DNA of 64,000 nt from contig JAHQWL010000007.1 of assembly GCA_029856155.1 (NCBI GenBank), forward strand, positions 1-64,000, written 5' to 3'. Numbering within the stretch: the first letter of the stretch is position 1; each line of letters starts with the position of its first letter. The translations under genes were made by a program, and so were the position numbers. This DNA is from Promethearchaeia archaeon (GTDB lineage Archaea > Asgardarchaeota > Lokiarchaeia > Sigyniarchaeales > SOKP01). Shown here piece after piece: positions 23,334 to 32,189 of the stretch. The notes under the pieces were generated by a model. That model saw nothing but the letters and a program-made list of their open reading frames with translations, was not told the DNA's origin and made no database searches.

Positions 23334-24923
23334 TTATATAATCCAAGGGCTATAACATTCTTTTATTTTTAATAGATAATCATTTAGAGAGAACTTTAAT
23401 ACTTTTTCTGCTTTTTGTAAACTATTAAATTTCGCTCCATTATTATAATATTCTAAAAGTAATTCAGAAACCTGTTGATCTCCTAAGGAAATCATTGTTT
23501 GGAGTCTGGCATTTTTAATAATTGATTTAAAATTTTTAAATCTTAACTTTATTGAAGCGATATTCTTAAGTTCCTGTTCCAATTTCTGATACTTCTTTAT
23601 AAATTCAATTATCTTTTCATTTAAATAGAAATATATCTCTTTTTCATATGGAGTATTAAGTTTTGGAATAAAAGGGTTAATATTTATTCTCAACGAATTC
23701 TTTGTAAATCCTAGTTGATCTATTGATTTCAATAAATTAATAATTGCATCAATATCTTTATCTTTTTCATCGGGCAATCCAATTAGAAAATAAAATTTTA
23801 CATTTTTAATTTGAGAATCTTTAATTTGAGTTAAAATTGAAACGATTTTTTCATTTGAAATTTTTTTTCCAATGTTATATCTTAATCGTTCTGAACCGGC
23901 TTCTGGTGCAATTGTGATTGTCTTTATTTCCGCTTTTTCAAATAGTTTAATTATATCTTTAGTTAAATGCTCAACTCGAATTGAAGGAACAACTAATCTT
24001 TTACCATTATCTATTATATATTGGCAAATTTGCTCAAATTTAGGATGTGATGATACACACGATCCTATAAGACTAATTGTTTCAAATTTAGAATATTTTA
24101 TACTTGTTCGAATAGAATTAATTATGTTTTCATAACTTCTGTTCCGGAATGGATGATTATGAAAAGAAGAGATGCAAAATTTGCACTGAAATGGACAACC
24201 ACGGTTTATTTCTATAAAAAAATAATTTTCAAAAATGGATTCTCTACTTGGTTGATTAGAAATTAATTGAAAAATAGGTGTTGGTGACATATCAAGATCT
24301 TTAAGTACAACTCTTTTTGTATTATTTTGAAGAGCAGGAATAAAAAGCCCTTCTATATTTTTTGCTTTTTCTAAAAATTCTTTAAAATTTATTTTTTGAC
24401 TATTATAAACTTGATACAAATCAAAGAAAAATTTTAAATTTTGTTCTGAATCCCCGATAAATAAAATATCAAAGAATTTACTCAACGGAATTGGGTTTGA
24501 GGTGACTATTGGACCTCCAGCTATTATTAAAGGAACCTTAGTTTTATCATTACAGATCATTTTTAGACGTTCTTGAAAAGTCATGGGAATCTCTGCCTTT
24601 TCTAATATCCATAATACATTTTTAAAATCGTTTTCATAATGTAATGAAAATCCTAGAATATCAAAATCTTCTGGTAATATTTTATTTTCTAGGGATCTCA
24701 AATTACTCTTTGAAGAATAATCTTTAGAGGCAGGAAATTTCATATATAAATTATCAGGAAGAAAAATCCGTTCACAGGCAATATTATCTAAAGAATTTAT
24801 TAAAAAATAAAGAAGTCTAATAGAATATGAGGACATACCAAGTGTATATTTATTTGGGTAAATTAATCCGAAGGAAATATCAATTTTGCGCCAATCCTTA
24901 ACTATAACATTCTCTGTAATCAT
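23334..24923 (-). CDS. B12-binding-type radical SAM protein
   Basis: This 529-residue protein has the radical SAM cluster motif CPFQCKFC (Cys243, Cys247, Cys250). The preceding 230 residues contain a Rossmann-like cobalamin-binding-domain pattern (DILGFSLHYENDF about 88-100, IAGGPIVTSNP about 134-144, ILFIGDSEQ), but the DxHxxG base-off motif is not evident. The barrel continues with EAGSERLRYNIGKK and a C-terminal extension. It belongs with the broad archaeal/bacterial group related to TIGR03960 and YgiQ-type proteins; the substrate is not known. The GTPase, sirtuin and rubrerythrin neighbours give no clear pathway. It is co-directional with the sirtuin upstream (37-base gap) and may share its transcript. 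Confidence 0.78.
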   Translation of the reverse strand: MITENVIVKDWRKIDISFGLIYPNKYTLGMSSYSIRLLYFLINSLDNIACERIFLPDNLYMKFPASKDYSSKSNLRSLENKILPEDFDILGFSLHYENDFKNVLWILEKAEIPMTFQERLKMICNDKTKVPLIIAGGPIVTSNPIPLSKFFDILFIGDSEQNLKFFFDLYQVYNSQKINFKEFLEKAKNIEGLFIPALQNNTKRVVLKDLDMSPTPIFQLISNQPSRESIFENYFFIEINRGCPFQCKFCISSFHNHPFRNRSYENIINSIRTSIKYSKFETISLIGSCVSSHPKFEQICQYIIDNGKRLVVPSIRVEHLTKDIIKLFEKAEIKTITIAPEAGSERLRYNIGKKISNEKIVSILTQIKDSQIKNVKFYFLIGLPDEKDKDIDAIINLLKSIDQLGFTKNSLRININPFIPKLNTPYEKEIYFYLNEKIIEFIKKYQKLEQELKNIASIKLRFKNFKSIIKNARLQTMISLGDQQVSELLLEYYNNGAKFNSLQKAEKVLKFSLNDYLLKIKECYSPWII

Positions 24924-24960
24924 ATAAAAAAACTTTAAAATCTAATTTTACAAAAATTGA

Positions 24961-25761
24961 CTAAACATCAGTTTCAGAGTCGTCCTCTGCTCTAATTATC
25001 TTAATTTCTTTTACAATTAATGGTAAAACAATTCCCGTCTTATTATTAATCACAATTTCAGCACGATCATCTAAATAGGTAGGTTCATCGTTAACAATGA
25101 TTAATTTTCCTCCTTCACTTAAAGTATAAAGAGGTAAATCACATATAGGTGCTACAGTGAGTGAAGATCCTGCTATTAACATAATATCAGCTTTCTTAGC
25201 TAAATCTATCGACATATATTTTTCAAAATTGGGCAGACTTTCTCCAAATAATACTACTGAAGGTTTTAAAGGTGCAGCACAATAATCACATAAAGGATTT
25301 CTTTCCTTTTTTATCTTACGTAATATTTGTTCTTTATTATAACTTGCACGACATCCTAGACAAGTAAATCTATTTATATTACCATGCACTTCATATATAA
25401 TAATAGATCCTGATTTTTGATGTAATTCATCTATATTTTGTGTAATTATCGCTTTAAGTATATTCATTTTCTCTAGAGCAGCAACTGCATAATGACCAGG
25501 ATTTGGTTCTGCACTGAATAAAGTTGGTGCAATTTCTTCAGCCATTTTCCAAAATTTTGATGGATCATTTAAAAATGACTGTATACTTCCATAAATTTTT
25601 GGTTTATATTTTTGCCAAATTCCACTTTCCCCTCTAAAGTCAGGAATTCCCGATTCTGTGGAAATTCCTGCACCCGTTAACACAACAGCATTTTTAGCAT
25701 TTAATAATAATATAGCCGCTTTTTGAATACTTTCTCTTTCTATCAGTTCTAATGAATCCAT
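24961..25761 (-). CDS. cobB: Sir2-family NAD-dependent protein deacylase
   Basis: This is a 266-residue sirtuin. The NAD-binding signature GAGISTESGIPDFRG is at about 30-44, TQNIDELHQKSG at about 113-124 and the catalytic His in VHGN at about 130. A zinc module has CLGC and, after about 18 residues, CDYC (about 137-160). GSSLTVAP and the C-terminal NDEPT element complete the Rossmann fold. The length matches class III/U archaeal sirtuins such as Sir2-Af. It probably removes acyl groups from chromatin or metabolic proteins such as acyl-CoA synthetases. It is the first gene of a two-gene unit with the radical SAM gene. Confidence 0.93.
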   Translation of the reverse strand: MDSLELIERESIQKAAILLLNAKNAVVLTGAGISTESGIPDFRGESGIWQKYKPKIYGSIQSFLNDPSKFWKMAEEIAPTLFSAEPNPGHYAVAALEKMNILKAIITQNIDELHQKSGSIIIYEVHGNINRFTCLGCRASYNKEQILRKIKKERNPLCDYCAAPLKPSVVLFGESLPNFEKYMSIDLAKKADIMLIAGSSLTVAPICDLPLYTLSEGGKLIIVNDEPTYLDDRAEIVINNKTGIVLPLIVKEIKIIRAEDDSETDV

Positions 25762-25944
25762 TTTTTATTTGAATTATAATGATTAAGATGTTAATGTATT
25801 CAATTTTAATAAAATTTATACTTATAGATTAAATCAATAAAATCTTCAAGTATCGCTATATTTTTTTTAGTAAGAAATCTAAAAAAATTAATATATTCGA
25901 TAATTCTATCATTTATAAAAGCTAACTTCTTAAAGTTTTTCTAC

Positions 25945-26841
25945 ATGATCTCTTCTTTCAGTATAATCTTAGAGAATGATGTTTTATATTGTTCAGATGA
26001 AAATAAATACAAAGCATTCGAAATAGTGTTATTTGTAGAAAAACTCATGAAATTTTTTCGATGGCGACTAAAAAATATATGTTTGAAAAGTAGAAAAAAA
26101 AAAAGAGAACGCATTATCGTTGAGCACGTTATTACAAATGCAGGTCAGAATTTATTCTTTTGTTGTGTAGGTAATTTTAGCGTAGGATCACAGGAATCTT
26201 TTAAAATGCTAAAAGAATTTCGCAATCAAGTAAAAACTCAATATAAGGATCTTGCTCGATTAAAGTTTGCTTCAGAAGAACCTACGTTCAAACAAGTTAT
26301 AAATTTAATAATAGAGTATTTAAAAGACAAGTATTTAGATCTTTTAGAAGAAGAAATTATTTATGATAAAGATAATAATAATGTAGGAAATGAGATATTA
26401 TATGCGGGCATTTCTGCTCAAGGATTACCAATTATTTCTCAACTATATGATAATAATCTATTGAGTACTTTACAAAGAGAAAAAACTTTTGAAAATATAG
26501 AATTATTTAGTTCAGATCTTTCAGCGAAACTAGCAACGATTTCTATGAACACCCAAATCCGTGCTAAAACAAAAATAAAAGAGATCCATTTAGATGATAC
26601 ATCTAATCGTGAAATTCATAATAGTAAAAAAGTTATATTATTTGGAAATATTAATGGTTATTCAATAGATTTCATAGCTACTGGTAATTTTTATAAAATA
26701 AAATTGGTTTTTAAACAACTTAAGGCAAAAATGGCTTTAGATTCGGCTTTTAAAAATGAATTTTCAGGAGATTTAAGACCGTTTAAACATTTAAAATTTT
26801 ATCTTGATGAAGTTGTAAAAGAATTTGACCAAATAAATTAA
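25945..26841 (+). CDS. Protein of unknown function with possible duplicated longin/roadblock-like domain
   Basis: This is a 298-residue protein. The N-terminal half opens with a strand (SFSIILENDVLYC) and the segment NLFFCCVGNFSVGSQESFKMLKEF, then a helix. A similar order appears in the C-terminal half: KKVILFGNINGYSIDFIATGN, then KIKLVFKQLKAK, then KFYLDEVVKEF. The two halves may be divergent copies of one alpha/beta domain of roadblock/longin type, as often seen in Asgard GTPase regulators. This is a pattern judgement only. A basic patch, SRKKKRER, lies around residue 50-57. It is followed after 41 bases by the nucleotidyltransferase gene in the same direction. Confidence 0.4.
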   Translation: MISSFSIILENDVLYCSDENKYKAFEIVLFVEKLMKFFRWRLKNICLKSRKKKRERIIVEHVITNAGQNLFFCCVGNFSVGSQESFKMLKEFRNQVKTQYKDLARLKFASEEPTFKQVINLIIEYLKDKYLDLLEEEIIYDKDNNNVGNEILYAGISAQGLPIISQLYDNNLLSTLQREKTFENIELFSSDLSAKLATISMNTQIRAKTKIKEIHLDDTSNREIHNSKKVILFGNINGYSIDFIATGNFYKIKLVFKQLKAKMALDSAFKNEFSGDLRPFKHLKFYLDEVVKEFDQIN

Positions 26842-26882
26842 CCACCTAAAATATTAATAATGCGCTTTTTTTATAAATAATA

Positions 26883-28175
26883 ATGAAAGCTGTTATTCTT
26901 GCTGCGGGAGAAGGAAATAGGTTAAGACCTATTACGTCAACTCGTCCTAAGCCTTTGATACCTATTGCTGGAAAACCATTACTAGAACATACCATTATAG
27001 GTTTAAAGGAAGCGGGAATAGAAGAAATCTTACTTATTGTAGGGTATAAAGAAGATTTAATTAAAGATTATTTCGACAATGGGATTGATAAATATAATAT
27101 TAAAATAGAATATTTGACGCAAGAAGAATATCTAGGTACAGCTCACGCAGCTGGATATGCGAAAGAATTTGTAGGAGACGAAAAATTCTTATTAATGTAT
27201 GGCGATTTATTAGTTGATCCGAATTTATTTAAAGAAGTATTAAATAAATTTGAAGCCTCTAAAGCTGAAGGGTTAATTTCACTGCTGGAAGTGAATAACC
27301 CACGGGAATTTGGAATCATTTCATTAAACCCTGAAGGTTTCGTTGAAAGAATAACAGAGAAACCTCCTCCTGAATTAAACCGGGGTAACCTTGCAAACGC
27401 GGGAATTTATGTATTTGATTCCATGATTTTTAAAGCCATTGATAAGACTAAAAAATCGATTAGGAATGAATTTGAATTCACAGATTCAATGAAAATTTTA
27501 ATTAAACAATTAAATGGAAAAATAGTGGGATACCTTATAAAAGACGATTTTTGGAGCGATATTGGCTTACCTTGGCAATTATTAGAAGCAAACAATTATC
27601 TCTTAGATAAATTAAAAGGAAATATTTTAGGTAATATTGAAGAAAATGTTTATATCTCTGGAGATGTCTTTATAGGAAACGGTACACAAGTAAGAGCTGG
27701 TAGTTATATTCAAGGCCCTTGTTATATAGGAGAAAATAATATAATAGGGCCTAATGCGTTTATACGTCCCTATACCTCAATTGAAAATGATTGCCATATC
27801 GGAATGTGTGAAGTAAAAAACTCATTAATTTTTTCCAATACGTTTGTTCCACATTTTAATTATATTGGAGATTCTATTTTATGTGAAAATATTAAACTTG
27901 GTGCAGGTACTAAAATATCAAACTTGCGATTTGATAATAAAACTATAAAAATGAAAATTAAGGAAAAATTAGTGGACTCTGGTCGACGAAAACTGGGAGC
28001 AATAATTGGTCCTAACTCTCAGACGGGAATCAATGCCAGTATAATGTGTGGGAAAAAGATAGGTGAAAATTCGATTATTGGGGCAAACACATTAGTTAAT
28101 GAGGATGTACCATCAAATGTACTATATTATCAGGATTCTAACGGAAATATAAAAAGAGTAAACAATCCTTTTTAA
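26883..28175 (+). CDS. Bifunctional sugar-1-phosphate nucleotidylyltransferase/acetyltransferase
   Basis: This 430-residue enzyme has two domains. Residues 1-235 are a nucleotidyltransferase with LAAGEGNRLRPIT (6-18), the catalytic-lysine motif RPKPLIPIAGKP and LMYGDLLVD, the metal Asp block. Residues 240-430 are a left-handed beta-helix of hexapeptide repeats (IGENNIIGPNAFI, IGDSILCENIKLGAGTKI). The layout is that of archaeal GlmU-like proteins such as Sulfolobus ST0452, which make UDP-GlcNAc or dTDP-sugars for glycans. The exact sugar is undetermined. It starts 41 bases after the longin-like gene, probably an unrelated co-transcript. Confidence 0.88.
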   Translation: MKAVILAAGEGNRLRPITSTRPKPLIPIAGKPLLEHTIIGLKEAGIEEILLIVGYKEDLIKDYFDNGIDKYNIKIEYLTQEEYLGTAHAAGYAKEFVGDEKFLLMYGDLLVDPNLFKEVLNKFEASKAEGLISLLEVNNPREFGIISLNPEGFVERITEKPPPELNRGNLANAGIYVFDSMIFKAIDKTKKSIRNEFEFTDSMKILIKQLNGKIVGYLIKDDFWSDIGLPWQLLEANNYLLDKLKGNILGNIEENVYISGDVFIGNGTQVRAGSYIQGPCYIGENNIIGPNAFIRPYTSIENDCHIGMCEVKNSLIFSNTFVPHFNYIGDSILCENIKLGAGTKISNLRFDNKTIKMKIKEKLVDSGRRKLGAIIGPNSQTGINASIMCGKKIGENSIIGANTLVNEDVPSNVLYYQDSNGNIKRVNNPF

Positions 28176-28199
28176 TTTTTTTCTATATAGCTCTATTTC

Positions 28200-29957
28200 T
28201 CATTGAATTGTTATTTCTTCTACCATTTTTGGTAATTCTCTTTTTCTAAGTTTTCGTAACAATTTCGAAAATTTTAAAGGTTTACCAGTATAATTAAGCT
28301 CTATCAACGCTTGTTCTTGATATGCGATAAATAATTTATTCGAAAAATCTTCCCAATTTCTACAAATTGCTAAAGTTTCTTCATCATTTCTTAGAAGACT
28401 ATCATGGGACATTATTCTTGTAAATTCTAAGGCATATTCTTCAATTATATCTGAGCGTGCACCATCTAGTAAATCTCTGCAAAATGCATCAGCAGTATAC
28501 CACTCTTTTACTCTTGAAAAATCTCGATGAATTTGAGTAAGAAGTACATTTCTGGGGCCTTCCCACAATTCCATAATCATAGAATCGCGATGTAATCGAG
28601 GAGTTGATAAGAAATCTTCCATTATGCCATGTCCTCCATAAAAGGAAATTGCTTTTCTTATCATTTTCGGCGCTTCATCGGCTACAACGATTTTTTGAAG
28701 CATAATCAATTCACGTAATCTAAATCTGCGTTTACGTTCCTCAAGATTTTCAATCTTTTCCAAATCTCTAATTCCACTTATTAGTCGCTCTTTAAAATAA
28801 ATGTATTCAGAATAAACTTTGAAAGTACCCGCAGCAGTTCTTTTTGCATAATGATCTAACTCATTTATTTGATTTATCATCATTGGAAAGGATGATATAG
28901 GTATATCAAAGGCTGTTCTAAATTGTGAATATAATATCGCTTCTCTTGCTACTCGTAGTGCTCCTGAGGCCATTCCAAAAGCAACATGGAGTCTCGATAA
29001 AGAAAGAACAATCCCAACTATATCAGCAAGGCCCATCTCAAGTGGACCCACTGGATATGCTATAGTACCATTATAAGTAATTTCTGCTGTTGGCAGTTCA
29101 GCAGTTCCTAATTTCTGCTTAAGTCTATCAATTGTGTAGGAATTTCTTATTTCTTTTTCTTTATTCCCTGGAAGCCAAGCAGGAACAGCAAATGCCGCTA
29201 CTTTAGTTGATGAATGAGTTTCTTTGGGTTTTGCAGTTACTATTTGATGGTCTGCTTGTGTTGCAGAACAAAAAAACTTCTGACCATATAGACGCCATAC
29301 ATTTGAATAACCATCTGGACCTTCATCCTCCTCAAATACAGCTTCAACTAGGTTTGCGGGCACATCGCTTCCACCCTGAATTTCACTAACAAATTGGGAT
29401 CCTAAACAATATTCACCATTTATACCATCTCTAATGGAAGTAAGGATATTTTTTGCTTCAGAACTCAAAGTATCTTCATACTTTTGCATAAGTTCAACCG
29501 CTCCATGGGTACATGCCACAGGACACATAACACCTGCTTCTCCGTTTTCATATAACAATAACATTTTAAAAAATCTACTCCATGCTGTATTTCTCGCGGG
29601 ATCAAAAAGTCCAATGCTGAACACTTCACGTTCTAAAATTTCAGTCTCTAAACATCGTTCTATGCGGTCTATCCTATGATTATGAGCATCAAAATGTTTC
29701 AACTTAGTAACTTTTGCCCTGTTTTCAAGTTCATTTGCTTTATCAGCAAGATTTCGAAATCTAAAGGAAACATAATCTGAAAGAGCTCGAAGATCTCTAT
29801 CAATTTTAGCATACTCATCTTGAGGGGCATACTTTTTAACAAGAGCTTGTAGAAACTCATCATCTTCATAATAATTAAAATGATTCCTAACAAATAAAAA
29901 ATCATCAAAAGTGTATGGATTATTTCGATTTCCTTCTTGAGCAGACAAATTTACCAC
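28200..29957 (-). CDS. Acyl-CoA dehydrogenase-family flavoprotein (AidB-like)
   Basis: This 585-residue FAD enzyme is of the acyl-CoA dehydrogenase fold. Middle-domain motif GGSDVPANLVEA (about 190-201) followed by the beta-barrel WRLYGQKFFCSATQADH is typical of AidB-type and very-long-chain branches. The helical C-terminal domain has GHGIMEDF and the MELWEGPRNV segment, where the catalytic or FAD-contact Glu lies. The length above 540 residues and the segment order favour AidB-like over short mitochondrial-type enzymes. The substrate is unknown. Acyl-CoA ligase and other fatty-acid-type genes elsewhere in the window agree with lipid turnover. Monocistronic, convergent with the nucleotidyltransferase gene. 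Confidence 0.82.
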   Translation of the reverse strand: MVNLSAQEGNRNNPYTFDDFLFVRNHFNYYEDDEFLQALVKKYAPQDEYAKIDRDLRALSDYVSFRFRNLADKANELENRAKVTKLKHFDAHNHRIDRIERCLETEILEREVFSIGLFDPARNTAWSRFFKMLLLYENGEAGVMCPVACTHGAVELMQKYEDTLSSEAKNILTSIRDGINGEYCLGSQFVSEIQGGSDVPANLVEAVFEEDEGPDGYSNVWRLYGQKFFCSATQADHQIVTAKPKETHSSTKVAAFAVPAWLPGNKEKEIRNSYTIDRLKQKLGTAELPTAEITYNGTIAYPVGPLEMGLADIVGIVLSLSRLHVAFGMASGALRVAREAILYSQFRTAFDIPISSFPMMINQINELDHYAKRTAAGTFKVYSEYIYFKERLISGIRDLEKIENLEERKRRFRLRELIMLQKIVVADEAPKMIRKAISFYGGHGIMEDFLSTPRLHRDSMIMELWEGPRNVLLTQIHRDFSRVKEWYTADAFCRDLLDGARSDIIEEYALEFTRIMSHDSLLRNDEETLAICRNWEDFSNKLFIAYQEQALIELNYTGKPLKFSKLLRKLRKRELPKMVEEITIQ

Positions 29958-30100
29958 ATATTTGAGTTAATTATTAGATACTTATTACTTGGATTTTAAA
30001 AAATATTTTTAATATATGTAATTAATGGATTAATCTTCATAAATTAAACCTTCTTTCTCAAAAATTAATAAGTTTCTAATGCACAAATATTAAAAAGTTT

Positions 30101-30916
30101 TTATTCAGCGTTAGGTTCTTCTGATTCTTCCTTATCATTTTCTTCTTCAGAGGAGTCCACCACTTTTGAACTATCACTTCGAGTTCTATTTGAAGATTGT
30201 GCTAGCTTTTTTACGTTAATTCTTTCAGATCTTTTAATTTCAGACTTTCTGGATCTTTTTACATCAACTTCCACAATCTCGAATTGATCGTCGGGAATTT
30301 CCTTATCCTCCCCTCCTTCAGGCATTGAAACTAATTTGCTCTTAATTATAACAGAGTTGGATAATGGATATATTGTTTTAGCAACACGTTGAATTTGATT
30401 TTGAAACTCACCGAAAATGATCCCAGCAATAAATTTCTCATGGTTCAAACTTTTTGCAAACTCTGATAATATCTCTCTCATAATTTTTCGAATTAATATC
30501 TGTTGACTACTTCTGGCTCTCTTTATAGTAGTACATAGCATCGTGATCCGAAAAATATATCCATCCTTTGTAGTTAAATTTTTAATCGTCTGGATTTTTG
30601 TGCTCCCCCTTCCAATAAGAGATCTAATAAAATCGTTTGTGTAACTATGCCCTTGGAATACAGTATTACATTTTTTCGCCTCTTCATTGATATCTGTAAT
30701 TTGAAATTTTAACTTCAAACTTATATCAGAATATTTTCCCGTAAAATCATATAATAAAGTCTCTAGAGTTCTTCCAATTAAAGTATCTTCCAAACCAATA
30801 ACTTCACCAATAGGTTTAAAGTTAAAGTTCTTACTGGCTACAATAGAGTACCAGTTTTTATCTTTAAAAGTAACTCTCTTTGTTTTTACTTTCTTTTTTC
30901 TTGTTCTTGAACTCAC
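30101..30916 (-). CDS. rps3ae: Small ribosomal subunit protein eS1 (S3Ae)
   Basis: This is a 271-residue archaeal/eukaryal ribosomal protein of the 30S subunit platform. The N-terminus is basic (SRTRKKKVKTKR). The core contains WYSIVASKNFNFKPIGEV and GRTLETLLYDFTGK, the usual eS1 motifs. Residues after about 210 form a basic-then-acidic tail (SSEEENDKEESEEPNAE) longer than in many archaea. The start is GTG, with GGAGG (complement of 30924-30928) seven bases upstream. It lies 14 bases after the uS15 stop and is translated from the same mRNA. uS15-eS1 pairing is common in archaea. Confidence 0.95.
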   Translation of the reverse strand: MSSRTRKKKVKTKRVTFKDKNWYSIVASKNFNFKPIGEVIGLEDTLIGRTLETLLYDFTGKYSDISLKLKFQITDINEEAKKCNTVFQGHSYTNDFIRSLIGRGSTKIQTIKNLTTKDGYIFRITMLCTTIKRARSSQQILIRKIMREILSEFAKSLNHEKFIAGIIFGEFQNQIQRVAKTIYPLSNSVIIKSKLVSMPEGGEDKEIPDDQFEIVEVDVKRSRKSEIKRSERINVKKLAQSSNRTRSDSSKVVDSSEEENDKEESEEPNAE

Positions 30917-30930
30917 TTTAAATCCTCCAT

Positions 30931-31389
30931 TTATCTTGCTACTAATGTTCTTATCTTTTCGACATCGTATTTGAAATCTTGAGGCAGTATCTTTTTCTTT
31001 TTGTAGTATTTTATTAGTCTATAGATTTTACTTTCAGTCCTTTGTAATCCTTTTCTCCCCTCTAGATCTTTGTGGTTTGTTTCGAGATGTTTTCTTATAG
31101 ATAAGGCTTTCCGTACTAAATTTGCTAATTGTTCTGGCAAAGGTGTATCAATCTCATTTTCTTTGAGAATCTGGCTAATTTTTTTACCAGCAACAACTTT
31201 AACTAACGGTACACCCCGAGAATCTCTCATTATAGTACCGATCATAGATTTTGAGTGTCCTTTTCTTGCGAGTCTAACTACTTCGCTTTCAACTTCCTCG
31301 GGTGAGAGTTCTATCCATACAGGTTTTTCCAATCTAGCAGGTCTAGTTGACCCACTACGTCCCTTTTTTCTACTGTGCATCCGGGCCAT
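30931..31389 (-). CDS. rps15: Small ribosomal subunit protein uS15
   Basis: This 152-residue archaeal-length S15 begins ARMHSRKKGRSGSTRP, the standard archaeal opening extension. The conserved central part, SMIGTIMRDSRGVPLVK, is followed by helices ending SKIYRLIKYYKKKKILP. It binds 16S rRNA near helix 22. It is transcribed with eS1, whose start site overlaps its 3' end region. The next gene upstream is divergent (XTP pyrophosphatase), so this is the operon head. Upstream of the start is the weak signal TTAGAAATGG. Confidence 0.95.
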   Translation of the reverse strand: MARMHSRKKGRSGSTRPARLEKPVWIELSPEEVESEVVRLARKGHSKSMIGTIMRDSRGVPLVKVVAGKKISQILKENEIDTPLPEQLANLVRKALSIRKHLETNHKDLEGRKGLQRTESKIYRLIKYYKKKKILPQDFKYDVEKIRTLVAR

Positions 31390-31572
31390 TTCTAATTTTA
31401 TTCTCCTGTGTTTTACAGATTAATACTGAGATTAAAAATATAACGATTTAACATAATTAAAGAAGTATACAAAATAAAATTTTGTAATTTTATTTAATGT
31501 AAAAGAGAAATCCAATATAATATTGCTTGTTCAATTAGTTTTGATTATTAATTATTTAAAATTATAATAATT

Positions 31573-32163
31573 ATGAAACAAGAAGAAAATATTATTTATT
31601 TTGTAACTGGAAATATCCATAAATTTAACGAGATTTCCGTTCTTTTCTCGAAAGCCAATATTAAATACAATTTAATACAAGAGGAAATTAAAACAATTGA
31701 AATTCAGGCAAATAATATAAAAGAAGTAGCTTCATTTAAACTAAATAGCATAAAGGGAAAAATAAATGGTTCGTATTTCATAGAAGATGCCGGATTTTTT
31801 GTTGATATACCTCTCAATGGTTTCCCAGGAGTTTATTCCTCTTATATCATGAAAACCATTGGTAATAAAGGAATTTTGAGATTAATAGATGATTTTGAGA
31901 GTACTCAAGCTCATTTCACCTCAGTAATAGCTCTTTATTTTAAACCTTATGATAAAAACTTCTTTTTTGAAGGAAGTGTTTATGGGAAAGTTTCAGAAAC
32001 AATAAGAGGTTCGGGAGGTTTTGGATTTGATCCTATTTTCTTACCTGACCTCATGCCAAGTAAGACATTTGCAGAGTTATCTATTGAAGAAAAAAATAAG
32101 ATATCTCATAGGGGGATTGCTTGGACTAGATTTATTAAATTCCTAAGAGAAAATTATATTTAA
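31573..32163 (+). CDS. rdgB: XTP/dITP pyrophosphatase (RdgB/HAM1)
   Basis: This 196-residue house-cleaning enzyme hydrolyses non-canonical purine triphosphates. The family motifs are visible: FVTGNIHKFNEI (about 9-20) with the Thr-x-Asn-x-x-Lys signature, EDAGFFVD (about 72-79), GFGFDPIFLP (about 151-160) and SHRG (about 179-182). Glu and Asp residues of the EDAG block bind magnesium. The length is typical. Divergent from uS15-eS1, with a leader of moderate length; no strong ribosome site. Confidence 0.93.
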   Translation: MKQEENIIYFVTGNIHKFNEISVLFSKANIKYNLIQEEIKTIEIQANNIKEVASFKLNSIKGKINGSYFIEDAGFFVDIPLNGFPGVYSSYIMKTIGNKGILRLIDDFESTQAHFTSVIALYFKPYDKNFFFEGSVYGKVSETIRGSGGFGFDPIFLPDLMPSKTFAELSIEEKNKISHRGIAWTRFIKFLRENYI

Positions 32164-32189
32164 TATTTATTTTTCAATCAAGATTTATT

